Shown here: positions 5,725 to 14,141 of the stretch, in pieces
How positions within the stretch are numbered: position 1 is the first letter of the stretch
Layout of the letters: each line of letters begins with the position of its first letter
Source of the DNA: JADFOJ01 sp041580235
Lineage (GTDB): Bacteria > Planctomycetota > Phycisphaerae > Phycisphaerales > SM1A02
Assembly: GCA_041580235.1 (NCBI GenBank)
Contig: JBFGEG010000053.1
Coordinates: 1 to 24,070, forward strand
Length of the DNA: 24,070 nt
Direction: 5' to 3'
Program-made: the position numbers and the translations under genes
Notes under the pieces: model-generated
Told to the model about the DNA's origin: nothing
What the model saw: only the letters and a program-made list of their open reading frames with translations
Databases searched by the model: none

Positions 5725-8683
5725 CCGTGTCGCCCTCGTCCGTCTTTCGCGCCTGGTCGCGGGCGCGGCGCTTGGCCGCCAGCAGCCGCGAGGTGTAGTC
5801 TCCCTCGTCCTCTTCGGGCGGCGGCTCTTCGTCCTCGCGTCGCGGCGGCGGCGTCTTTACCCGCGGCGCGCTGGAGACCTCCGTCTCCACGTCGATGGCC
5901 TGTTCGGTGTCGGCCTCCGTTGCCTCGAAGCGGGTCCGCGAATCGGAGACGCTTTCGCGTCTCCGGGCGACACGCTTCCATGCCGCGACCGTGTCCGTCC
6001 CGACCGCGCCCCGCTTGCCGACCATCCGCGACGCCGCGGCGGCCACGGCCTTGCTGTCCACGGCGATGCGTCGTGCCGCCACGTCAAAGACGAACAAGGC
6101 CGCCGCGAGGATCGCCAGCAGGTCCCACACGCTGCGCGGGCTCTTGGGCACCTCCAGGGCGGCCCGGTCAAACAGGTTCACCAGGCTCGGGTCCACGTCG
6201 CTGAGCTCGCGGCCGCCGGTGCGCTCGGCGAGCTCCCGTAGAAGCGCGGCGTTGTGCGAGACCGAACGGAACTCCGGCGGGTAGGGAACCGACACGGCGG
6301 CCTGGATGTTGCCCTTGATGGGCGAGTCGGTCGTGCCCCCCACGAAGTTGACGTTGACCAGGTAGGCGCCCTCCCTTTCGGTGCGGAACTCGCCGCGGTA
6401 GCGACCGGGTCCCGTCTGCTGGAGGCTCAGGGGCACGCTGCCGCTGTCGGGGTGCAGGACGACGGCGCTGGTGCTCAGGAAGTTCAGGAACGACGCATCG
6501 TCGGCCAGGGCCTCGATATCCACGACGGCCAGGTCACCTTCCTGGGTGGTGTTGACGATGACGTTGGACGGCGCGCTGGGCCGCATCACCCACCGCAGCG
6601 ACTGCTCCCAGAACGCCCTGAACGCCGACCAGCTCACCCAGCGCCCGCCCCAGGTGCCCGTGAGGCTCGAGGTGAACGCGATCGACTTGCCGAGACCGTA
6701 ATTCCAGTGGGCGTAGATCGGATCGTTGCCCTCGGTGGTGGGGCTCACGATCGGGATCTGGCTCAGACCCTCCCGCGGCGCCGTGAGCACGTAGCCGTCG
6801 AGGCTGGGGACGGTGGCGAACCCCTCGATCGGCCCCGGCAGCCGGCTGACGACCTGGGGAAAGAACTCCTCGCCCTCGACGATGAGTGACCGCGAGACCA
6901 GCTGCGCTTCCTTGATGAAGATCTGCGGCAGCTTCTTGGGGTTCGTGATGGGTCCGTAGAAGCGGCCGCCGGTCACCTTGGCGATGTTCTCCATCCAGCT
7001 CTTGTTGGTGCCGGAGCCGTGGCCGGCGATGAGCACGGTGCTGATCGTGATCTTGGCCGCCGCGAAATCGTTGAGCAGTCCCATCGACGGCGGGGCCGGA
7101 TCGCCGTCGGAGATGATGATCGCGTGCTTCTGCCCGGCGGGCAGCGGCGCCAGCCCGTCGAGGGCAAGCTGCATGGACGACGCGAAGTCGGGCATGTCGC
7201 CCATGATCATCTTCTTGGCGGCGGCGATCGCCCCCGACTTGTCCTGGGCGAGGGCGGGGCCGAACTCCCAGACCGCGCCGCCCTGGCGGTGGTCGTAGTC
7301 GATGATGCCGACGTAGTCGAGACGGCTGAGCGTCTCAATGGCGGCGATGGCGATGGTCTGGCCCCAGAAGTTGCCCTGCGGCATCTCCGTGGAGTGCATG
7401 ATCAGCGCCAGCGCCCCCCGCGGCATCTGGCGGGTCTGCGGCGGATCGAGCTTCACCGGCAGGACCCGCGCCACCTCGGAGTCGATCCACCCGCCGGCTC
7501 CGAACGACTGCGGACCGCCGAGCATGATGAGCCCGCCCCCCAGGTCGTGCACGTAGGCGTGCAGCGCGCGGTCCTCGTCGTCGGTGATGCTCCAGCGCGG
7601 GATGTTGGCCAGCATGATGGCGTCGTAGCCGCTCAGGAACACGGCCCCGCGGGAAAGGGCCGCCGTCTCCATGACCTCCACCGCCAGCTCGCTGCCCTCC
7701 AGCGCCTTGCTCAGGTGCGGCGACTCGGTGCCGCCGTCGTCGATGATGAGGATCTTGCCCTCGGACCCGACAAACGTGACGGCCACGGCTTCGTTGTTCC
7801 GCGAGACCTCGTCGCGGGCGGTGTCGTCGGCTTCGAACACGGCGTGAAACTCTGTCGGACCCGGCGTGTCCAGACTGATGGTCAGGGGAATGACGGTCAG
7901 CCCCGGCGGCAGCGTGATGCCGAGGGCGTTGCCCTCGTCGGGGCCGTTGAGGTCGAGAAACCGGTCGTTCATCCGAAGGGTCAGCTGCCCCGAGGCCCGC
8001 CCCTGACTGCGCAGCACCATCTTGACGTTCGCGGACTGGCCGAGCCTCGCCCGCGGGGGGGCGGTGATGCGCTCGAAGATCACCTCGTCCTTGAACTCGT
8101 ACTTGAGCACCAGCACGTCGACGGGAACCTTGTTGGCGGCGGCGAGCTCGGCGGCGGCGAGGATGCTTCCCTCCGTCTCGTTGCCGTCGGAGGCCACCAC
8201 GATGCGGTTGGCGGTGTCCTGGGGCATGATGGCGAGAGCGAGGTTGATGGCCGACTCCAGGTTGGTCGCGTCGAGGTCCGGCGGCTCCTGCACATCGCCC
8301 AGCGCCGAGTAGCGGTCGGGCATGGCCACGATGGTGGCGTCGCGTCCCACCGTGATCACGGCGAGCCGGTCCTCGGGCGCCTTTTCCAGCTCGCTGGCGC
8401 GGCGCAGGAACTGCAGCGAATAGTTCTTCATCGCCGGCGGAATGGACTGGCTGCGGTCCAGAACCACGGTGACGCACAGCCCCTCGCCGCGTTTCTCCCA
8501 CACGGGCCGGGCCAGCGCGGTGGCGAGCATGATGATGACCAGCGAGCGCACGCCGAAGGTCAGGTACGACTTCAGACGCGAGAGGCCGCCGATGCTCCGC
8601 CGTGCCAGCAGGAACGCAGGCACCAGCAGCACCAGCAGCACCAGCCAACCCGGTCGATCGAAATGAACTGGCAAGTCGATCAC
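5717..8683 (-). CDS. Large membrane protein with vWA and GATase1-like domains
   Basis: The 988-aa protein has two N-terminal membrane segments (about 12-27 and 42-58). A vWA domain follows with a complete metal site: DRSQS (76-80), Thr140 in DATNL, and Asp166 in ASDGN. A GATase1-like flavodoxin-type segment spans about 310-415 (ILIIDDGG to LIMLGGPQSFGAGGW). A second vWA-like region at about 420-590 has no DxSxS motif; it reads ALIMHSTEMPQG instead. A beta-rich region leads to a membrane segment near 852-869 and a charged 120-residue cytoplasmic tail. Similar large proteins accompany MoxR in planctomycetes, annotated as vWA or glutamine amidotransferase-like. The catalytic Cys of true amidotransferases is not evident. 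The start is GTG, 24 nt after the permease-NHL gene. Confidence 0.9.
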   Translation of the reverse strand: MIDLPVHFDRPGWLVLLVLLVPAFLLARRSIGGLSRLKSYLTFGVRSLVIIMLATALARPVWEKRGEGLCVTVVLDRSQSIPPAMKNYSLQFLRRASELEKAPEDRLAVITVGRDATIVAMPDRYSALGDVQEPPDLDATNLESAINLALAIMPQDTANRIVVASDGNETEGSILAAAELAAANKVPVDVLVLKYEFKDEVIFERITAPPRARLGQSANVKMVLRSQGRASGQLTLRMNDRFLDLNGPDEGNALGITLPPGLTVIPLTISLDTPGPTEFHAVFEADDTARDEVSRNNEAVAVTFVGSEGKILIIDDGGTESPHLSKALEGSELAVEVMETAALSRGAVFLSGYDAIMLANIPRWSITDDEDRALHAYVHDLGGGLIMLGGPQSFGAGGWIDSEVARVLPVKLDPPQTRQMPRGALALIMHSTEMPQGNFWGQTIAIAAIETLSRLDYVGIIDYDHRQGGAVWEFGPALAQDKSGAIAAAKKMIMGDMPDFASSMQLALDGLAPLPAGQKHAIIISDGDPAPPSMGLLNDFAAAKITISTVLIAGHGSGTNKSWMENIAKVTGGRFYGPITNPKKLPQIFIKEAQLVSRSLIVEGEEFFPQVVSRLPGPIEGFATVPSLDGYVLTAPREGLSQIPIVSPTTEGNDPIYAHWNYGLGKSIAFTSSLTGTWGGRWVSWSAFRAFWEQSLRWVMRPSAPSNVIVNTTQEGDLAVVDIEALADDASFLNFLSTSAVVLHPDSGSVPLSLQQTGPGRYRGEFRTEREGAYLVNVNFVGGTTDSPIKGNIQAAVSVPYPPEFRSVSHNAALLRELAERTGGRELSDVDPSLVNLFDRAALEVPKSPRSVWDLLAILAAALFVFDVAARRIAVDSKAVAAAASRMVGKRGAVGTDTVAAWKRVARRRESVSDSRTRFEATEADTEQAIDVETEVSSAPRVKTPPPRREDEEPPPEEDEGDYTSRLLAAKRRARDQARKTDEGDTDG

Positions 8684-8707
8684 GTGTGATCCGAGGTACG
8701 AAGACGC

Positions 8708-11188
8708 CTATATCCCTACTCTCTGCACCCTGTTGTTTCCGGAGTCCAGGACGAAGATTGCCCGCCCCGTGCCGTCGATCCCCCACGGGTACTGGACCTC
8801 GCCGTCGCCGCTCCCGACGCGGCCGTACACGCCGAGACACGCGCCCTCGGGCGAGAAGTGCTGGATGCGGTTGTTGCCGAACTCGCAGACCAGCAGCGTG
8901 CGATCGTCAAGCACCAGGACATCATACGGGTAGGCGAGTTGGCCCGGGCCACGGCCGGGCCCGCCGATCACCCGCAGCGGCTCGCCCTGCGGCGTGACCA
9001 CCACCACCCGGTGATTGCACGAATCGGCGATGTAAAGTTCCTGACGGTCGGGACTGAAGGCGAGGGCCTGCGGACGGTTGTACTTGCCCGGTTCCGACCC
9101 CGGCCCTCCGAACGAGAACAGGAACTCGCCGCCGTCGTCGAACACCCCGATGCGCTCGTTGCCGCCGTATTCCGAGACGTACACCTGACCCCCGGGCCCG
9201 AACGCCACATCGGTGGGAAAGATGAACTGCCCCGGCCCCTGCCCGTAGGTGCCGAACCTCAACAGCTCGCGGCCCTCCGGGTCGTAGACGATCACCCGGT
9301 GATAGTGCGTGTCGGCCACGAAGACCCGCCCGTCGTCGGCCACACCGAGCCCCGTCGGCTTGCCGTTCTCCCACTTGGGCAGACGCCATTGAAGCTGCGG
9401 CACGCCGTCGAAGCCGAACCGCTGCACGCGGGCCGTCTTGTCCACCACGTAGAGCTTCTGCCGGGCGACATCGACGGCGATGCCCCGCGGGTAGGAGAAT
9501 TGCCCCAGCGACCGCCCCGGCGTCCCGAAGGCGGCCCGCATGTCCAGAGGCTCAGGCCCCCCGCCCGGGTCGGCGCCCGCGGTGCCGCACCCGGCGCCGG
9601 CGGCGACGGCGGCGCCACAGACCGCCAGCGTCGCCAGCCGCCCCGAGAACCGCCTCAGCGGCCACCACCCCGCCACCGCCGCAAACCCCGCCGTCAATCC
9701 CAGGCCGATCAAGGCCACCACCGCCAGCATCACCGTGTCGGGTCGCTGATAGTGCACGGCGTTGAGCACGGCGCCGGCGATCGTGTTGAAGCCACGGGGC
9801 TGCAGCCGCGCCGAGACCGACAGCTCGCTCATCGACAGCACCGCGACCACCGCGAAGGCGGCGCCGGCGGCTGCGAGCAGACGCGGCCAGGTCGCCTTCA
9901 GGTAACCGAACAGATCGTCCGCCCCGTCCAGCCGCCGCATGTCGGCGAGCACGGTGGGCTCCCGCAGCGTCAGCCACCGCGCCAGCAGGGCGGCGATGAA
10001 CCCGAACCGCGCCACGTAGCCCAGCACGAGAATCGCCGGGTTCGTGTAAACCAGCCCGTCCAGGCCGGGGCGGTTGTACGCGGCTTCCAGCGCGACCCCC
10101 ACGATCGTGCCCGGCACGAGCCCCGCCAGCAGCCAGCCGATCGCCTGGGCGGTCGCGAGCCCCCGCACTCCAGGCCGGTGGTCCTGCCAGGCGGCGGCCA
10201 GACCCACCGTCACCATCGCGGCAACGATGCCGCAGGCGACCGCGATGACGATCGTGTTGACGAGGTCGGTTCCGTACAGCCTCACGAAGGTTTCAACGCT
10301 CGCCTCCGGGCCGAGGTTCCGCACAAAGAGCCCGACGGGCAACGCCGCCGTGAGAACCCACAGGGTCGCGGTGGCCGCCGCCCCGGCCCGCGTGGGCCGA
10401 CCCGTCCGGATCGGCATCGCCGCCGCGCCCGAGCGGCCCAGCAGCCGCCAGACGATTGCCGCGCCCGCCGCGGCCACGGCCATGGCGGGCAGCGCTGCCG
10501 CGAGGATGGTCCGCGGCGGCGCGTTCAGCGCGTCGATCGCCTTGAGCTCGTAACCGAACGTGAAGAACTGTGCGACATCGAAGCTCGTGGTGTTGTTGAA
10601 GACGAACAGAAAGACGATGAGCCCGCCCAGCGCCAGGCCGCGACCGTCGCTGCGAAGGCGGTCAGCCAGCCGCCGTAGCGGACCCGCTCCGTCGAGCTCG
10701 AGGATCTCCTGCCGCCAGCGGGGCGTGTCGGCGGCCTGACCCGCCACGCACCATGCCGCAAGCGGCCACGACCAGCTCACGAACCCGACAAAGAGCGTGA
10801 CCGCCTTGACAAGCTGGACACGATCGGTCTCCACCGCCCACCGGAACAGGGCCGAGTCGGCCGGCCACGACTGCCACCAGGCGTAGAAGATCACGTACGC
10901 CGGCAGGCACACCGGCGCCAGCAGCAGCGCCGCCAGCGGCATTGACCACCTCCGGCCCACGGCGCGTCCCAGCAGCCGCCCCGGCGCCCAGCCGGCGATC
11001 ATCGCCGCCACCGCCACCGCGGCCGCCCAGATGCAGCTGGTCGCCAGCAGGGCCCCGGCGTGACGCACCTCGACGTCGGTCGCGGACCCCGCCGACAGCA
11101 GACCGGGCACCGCCAGCGCCGGGAACCCCACCGCGGCAACCCACACGGCCAGGGAAGCTCCCGGCGCGATCCAGCCGCTACGACGCAT
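8708..11188 (-). CDS. ABC transporter permease fused to NHL beta-propeller
   Basis: The 826-aa product joins two parts in one frame. Residues 1-510 resemble a Fe(III)-type ABC permease with duplicated membrane halves. EAA-like coupling loops stand at about 161-176 (EILELDGAGPLRRL) and 415-437 (ADMRRLDGADDLFGYLKATW). Residues 511-534 look like a signal peptide or membrane segment ending in GAGC. Residues 553-826 form about six NHL blades with motifs such as GQFSYPRGIAV, ADTHYHRVIVYD, ADSCNHRVVVV and DSGNNRVQRVG. The extra segment could carry the propeller across the membrane to the periplasmic side. It overlaps the binding-protein gene by 11 nt. An internal GTG at residue 506 could also start a separate NHL lipoprotein. 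No ABC ATPase gene is nearby. Confidence 0.85.
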   Translation of the reverse strand: MRRSGWIAPGASLAVWVAAVGFPALAVPGLLSAGSATDVEVRHAGALLATSCIWAAAVAVAAMIAGWAPGRLLGRAVGRRWSMPLAALLLAPVCLPAYVIFYAWWQSWPADSALFRWAVETDRVQLVKAVTLFVGFVSWSWPLAAWCVAGQAADTPRWRQEILELDGAGPLRRLADRLRSDGRGLALGGLIVFLFVFNNTTSFDVAQFFTFGYELKAIDALNAPPRTILAAALPAMAVAAAGAAIVWRLLGRSGAAAMPIRTGRPTRAGAAATATLWVLTAALPVGLFVRNLGPEASVETFVRLYGTDLVNTIVIAVACGIVAAMVTVGLAAAWQDHRPGVRGLATAQAIGWLLAGLVPGTIVGVALEAAYNRPGLDGLVYTNPAILVLGYVARFGFIAALLARWLTLREPTVLADMRRLDGADDLFGYLKATWPRLLAAAGAAFAVVAVLSMSELSVSARLQPRGFNTIAGAVLNAVHYQRPDTVMLAVVALIGLGLTAGFAAVAGWWPLRRFSGRLATLAVCGAAVAAGAGCGTAGADPGGGPEPLDMRAAFGTPGRSLGQFSYPRGIAVDVARQKLYVVDKTARVQRFGFDGVPQLQWRLPKWENGKPTGLGVADDGRVFVADTHYHRVIVYDPEGRELLRFGTYGQGPGQFIFPTDVAFGPGGQVYVSEYGGNERIGVFDDGGEFLFSFGGPGSEPGKYNRPQALAFSPDRQELYIADSCNHRVVVVTPQGEPLRVIGGPGRGPGQLAYPYDVLVLDDRTLLVCEFGNNRIQHFSPEGACLGVYGRVGSGDGEVQYPWGIDGTGRAIFVLDSGNNRVQRVGI

Positions 11189-12212
11189 CGTCCCTGTCCA
11201 GGCGGCTCATCGCCTCGGCGATGGCGTCGTTCATCACGGCCGCGGCGCGATCGTAGCGGATGTCGAGCGGGTCGGGCACGGCGTACGCCGCAGGATCGGC
11301 GGCGGCCGGGCCGATGGGGACGTTGTGCGATACGGAGTCGGCGAGCATCCGCTCGACCTCCGGCGACAGCAGGAAGTCGATGAGACGGGCCGCGGACTCG
11401 GGATGCGGCCCGCCCCTGACCCGTGCCACCGTGTTGGGGATGAGCAGCGTGCCGCCGCCGCGAACGCCCTCCAGGGCGTGGCGGGCGTAGATCGACTTGA
11501 CGTCGTGTCCGGCAGCCTGCGCCGCCCACACGTCATCGGTGTCCGTGAATCCCAGGTCTGCCTCGCCCGCGGCGACGGCCCGCACCACCCCCGCGTTGCC
11601 GCTGGGCAGCATGCGTACCCGGTTGTCGGCCAGGCCCATCAGGAACGCCTCGTAATACACTGGGCCGGCGAGGCTCGACCAGTACGACCTCATCGCCGCG
11701 AGGTGACCACCGGTCGTGCCGAACCGCGGGTCGGCCATGACGATCCGGCCCCGGAACCGCGGATGTGTCAGGTCCATCCACGTCGACGGCAGGTCCTCGG
11801 GCGTGACGCGATCGGGGGCGTAGACGATGACCCGCGCGCGGGCCGCGAAGCCGTACCAGCGGTTGGCCGGATCGCGGAAGGGGTCCGGCCAGCCGCTGGT
11901 CGCCGGTGAAACGTGCTCGGCGAGCACGCCCTCGTCGGCGAGCTGGATCGTCAGGAAGACCTCCGATGACCAGAAGACATCGGCCTGCGGATTGTCCCTC
12001 TCGGCGCGCAGGCGGTTGACCAGACCCGTCGTCTTCTTCTGCTCCGTGTCGCCGACCATGTCGACGCGGATGCCTGATTGCGTCTCGAAGGCTCGGACGA
12101 CCTGCCGCGCGATGTGGTCATCGGCCGACACGTACAGCACGACGCGTGGCTCGTCGGCCCCGCAGCCGGCAATCATGATGCTCAGGAGCAGCAGGCCGGT
12201 TCTGGCAGTCAC
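11178..12212 (-). CDS. ABC solute-binding lipoprotein, Fe(III)/type 1 family
   Basis: The 344-aa protein has a lipoprotein signal with lipobox IAGC (Cys17). It then shows the pattern of iron/phosphonate/thiamine-type binding proteins: VVLYVSADD, AFETQSGIRV, LVNRLRAERDNPQADVFW, and a C-terminal part with AGEADLGFTDTDD. It should capture a solute for the permease encoded next. The Tyr-Tyr pair that binds iron in FbpA-type proteins is not seen at the matching place, where DDVWAAQ stands instead, so iron is not assured. The start is GTG (12210-12212), overlapping the previous stop as GTGA. The 3' end overlaps the permease start by 11 nt. Tight coupling on both sides places it in the MoxR/vWA operon. 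Confidence 0.9.
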   Translation of the reverse strand: MTARTGLLLLSIMIAGCGADEPRVVLYVSADDHIARQVVRAFETQSGIRVDMVGDTEQKKTTGLVNRLRAERDNPQADVFWSSEVFLTIQLADEGVLAEHVSPATSGWPDPFRDPANRWYGFAARARVIVYAPDRVTPEDLPSTWMDLTHPRFRGRIVMADPRFGTTGGHLAAMRSYWSSLAGPVYYEAFLMGLADNRVRMLPSGNAGVVRAVAAGEADLGFTDTDDVWAAQAAGHDVKSIYARHALEGVRGGGTLLIPNTVARVRGGPHPESAARLIDFLLSPEVERMLADSVSHNVPIGPAAADPAAYAVPDPLDIRYDRAAAVMNDAIAEAMSRLDRDDAS

Positions 12213-13951
12213 TCGCCCGAATCGCTGTCGATCTCGGCCGGCGCGGACTCGGCGGCCTCACCGTTGTCGGATCGCTGCACCGCCTCGACACGCTGCTTGA
12301 GCTCACCGAAGTAGTGCATGTGGGCCTCCCAGTACTTGGGCGGCACCTGCTCGTCGCTCTGCGCCTCGTCGTAGCCCTCACTGATGGCGCCGGCGACCTT
12401 GCGCATCTGCGCGTGTGACTCGCCGACGAACACCGGTCCGTCGATGAACTGCCGGGCGATGATGTCTCCCTGGCCCAGCTGCGTGGGCGACTTGACCATC
12501 TGCGTGCCCGACGGCGTGGGCGCGATCGGCGCCTTGCCCCCCGCGCCCTGGCCGCGGTTGCCGAAGGCGCCGCCCTGTTGCTGGGCCCACTGCTGCATGG
12601 CCTGCTGCATGGCAAGGCCCTGGCCGAGGCCCTGCGCGCCGCCCTGGCAGGCGTTGGCCGCGGCCTGGGCCTGCTGGAGAAGCTGCTGCATCGCCTCGAG
12701 CTGGTTGAGCTGCTCGCCCATTTTCTGGCCGGCCTGGCCCATCTGCCCCATCTGACCCTGCATCAGCCCCTGGGCCATCTGCTGCATGCCCTGGCCGAGC
12801 CCCTGGCACATCTGCTGGGCGGCCTGCTGGGCCTGCGCCATCTGCTGGAGCTGCTGCTTCTGCTGCTCGTTGAGGTTGGGATTGTTCTGGATCGCCTGCT
12901 GCAGCGCCTGCGGGTTCTGCGCGAGCTGCGGGTTCAGCCCGGCCTGCTGCAGCGCGCCCTCAAGCTGCTGCTGCTGCTGGGCGAGCTGCTGGAGCTGCTC
13001 GGCGATGTCGGCGAGCTGCTCGGCGAGCTGCTTCTTCTGCTCGTCGTTGAGCTTGCCGTTCTGGGCGTCCTCCATGAGCTTGGCCAGTGCTTCCTGCGCC
13101 GCCTTGAAATCGCCCTTGGACATCGCCTCGGCAAGCTCCTTGGCGGGACCATCCTTGGGCACCTTGAGCTGCTCCAGGGTCCGCTCCATCGACTCGGCGG
13201 TCTTGCCCTTCGGGCCGTTGAGGATCTCGTCGAGCCGCTTGTTGAGATCGGTCAGCTTCTTGATCGCGTCGCGCTGCACCTCCTCGCGGGTCTTGAGCGC
13301 GTCGGTGTCCGCGGTGGGCTTGGCCAGGTCATCCAGCAGGTCGGAAAGCTCCTCGCGAAGCTCGGGGCTTCGCTCGATCGGCTCAACGATCGCCTCGATA
13401 GCCGCGTCGCGCCGCTGCTTGCTGTCGGTCAGCGCGGCGTCGTCCTCGGGGACCTCGTCGGCAAAGAGGTTCATGGGCTCCACGAACCACAGGGCGACGG
13501 CCAGCAGCACGATCAGCGGGCTCATCCACCAGCGGTGCGGTGACGGGACGGAGAAGTAACGCTTCACCTTCTCCCGCACCTTGGGATCGCGGGCCGTGGT
13601 CACCGCGTCCTCCACGGCGGCCTGGGCGAACGGGTCGGTCCGATCGGAGCAGTGCAGAGCCGTCGACAGCTTCTCGCGGAGGGCGAGCCGCTCGTCGACT
13701 TCGAGGGCGACCTGAAGCTCGGATCGCCGGCGACGGCTCCAGACGTGCAGTGACGCGAGCAGGGCCGCCGCGACCATGAGCGGCCCCAGCCACACCCACG
13801 GCAGGAAGGTGCTGGCACCCGCCCGCTCGATCACCAGCAGCAGGACCACGAGCACCCCCAGCGCGATCGCCGCGATGTTCGCAACCGAGAGGAATGAGCC
13901 CAGCTCCAGGCGTCGGGCGGCGATTCTCAGGATTGTTCGAATGTCGTTCAT
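12209..13951 (-). CDS. Gln-rich coiled-coil membrane protein of the MoxR/vWA cluster
   Basis: The 580-aa protein has membrane segments near 21-43, 49-70 and 143-162. A long helical region (about 175-460) becomes extremely rich in Gln, Met and Ala (stretches such as LQQLAQQQQQLEGALQQ and GQMGQMGQAGQKMG), and an acidic tail follows. The arrangement of two membrane segments, a cytoplasmic patch (VDERLALREKLSTALHC), another membrane segment and a Gln-rich coiled coil recalls DUF4175-type proteins and planctomycete proteins found beside MoxR. That similarity is from memory. I chose the ATG at 13949-13951, preceded by GAGAGGG, over the upstream ATG at 13993, because the extra residues look non-coding. 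It is probably the first gene of the operon. Its function is unknown; a scaffold role is a guess. Confidence 0.82.
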   Translation of the reverse strand: MNDIRTILRIAARRLELGSFLSVANIAAIALGVLVVLLLVIERAGASTFLPWVWLGPLMVAAALLASLHVWSRRRRSELQVALEVDERLALREKLSTALHCSDRTDPFAQAAVEDAVTTARDPKVREKVKRYFSVPSPHRWWMSPLIVLLAVALWFVEPMNLFADEVPEDDAALTDSKQRRDAAIEAIVEPIERSPELREELSDLLDDLAKPTADTDALKTREEVQRDAIKKLTDLNKRLDEILNGPKGKTAESMERTLEQLKVPKDGPAKELAEAMSKGDFKAAQEALAKLMEDAQNGKLNDEQKKQLAEQLADIAEQLQQLAQQQQQLEGALQQAGLNPQLAQNPQALQQAIQNNPNLNEQQKQQLQQMAQAQQAAQQMCQGLGQGMQQMAQGLMQGQMGQMGQAGQKMGEQLNQLEAMQQLLQQAQAAANACQGGAQGLGQGLAMQQAMQQWAQQQGGAFGNRGQGAGGKAPIAPTPSGTQMVKSPTQLGQGDIIARQFIDGPVFVGESHAQMRKVAGAISEGYDEAQSDEQVPPKYWEAHMHYFGELKQRVEAVQRSDNGEAAESAPAEIDSDSGE

Positions 13952-14141
13952 GGCACCCTCTCGCTCGGCCCGGCCCGGCGGTCCTTGTTCCATCGGTTGG
14001 ACGTCAGGGATCCGATGAGGTTCTCCCTCCGAACAGGAGATGGCCGGGAAACGCGATGCGCACCCGGTTTTCCAACCATATCATACCGCTGACCAACACC
14101 CGTCCGGAAAAAGACCCCTTTGGGTCCTGGAAGACCCTGCC
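13952..14141. promoter_or_regulatory. Divergent intergenic region
   Basis: This 190-nt region lies between the start of the MoxR/vWA operon (minus) and a secreted-protein gene (plus). Its middle part (about 14065-14100) is the most AT-rich stretch and should hold promoters for both sides, though no clear consensus pair is visible. A small hairpin, GACCC-CTTT-GGGTC, lies at about 14113-14126 in the presumed leader of the plus-strand gene. Confidence 0.35.

Noticed and set aside
5717..8683. Active glutamine amidotransferase
   Set aside because: The GATase1-like segment has no evident catalytic Cys in a nucleophile elbow, so I treat it as a fold relative only.
7019..8689. Plus-strand frame of 556 codons opposite the 988-aa vWA gene
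   Set aside because: Composition is His/Arg/Gly-rich with no recognisable fold; it mirrors the vWA gene.
8858..10678. Plus-strand frame of 606 codons opposite the permease-NHL gene
   Set aside because: It lacks hydrophobic organisation or motifs; the opposite strand carries clear NHL and EAA-loop motifs.
12578..13543. Leu-rich plus-strand frame opposite the Gln-rich gene
   Set aside because: The Leu runs are the antisense reading of Gln codons (CAG/CTG), not a leucine-repeat protein.
12209..13993. Upstream ATG at 13993 as start of the Gln-rich protein
   Set aside because: The 14 extra residues (MEQGPPGRAEREGA) look non-coding, and the ATG at 13951 has a purine-rich ribosome-binding site directly before it.
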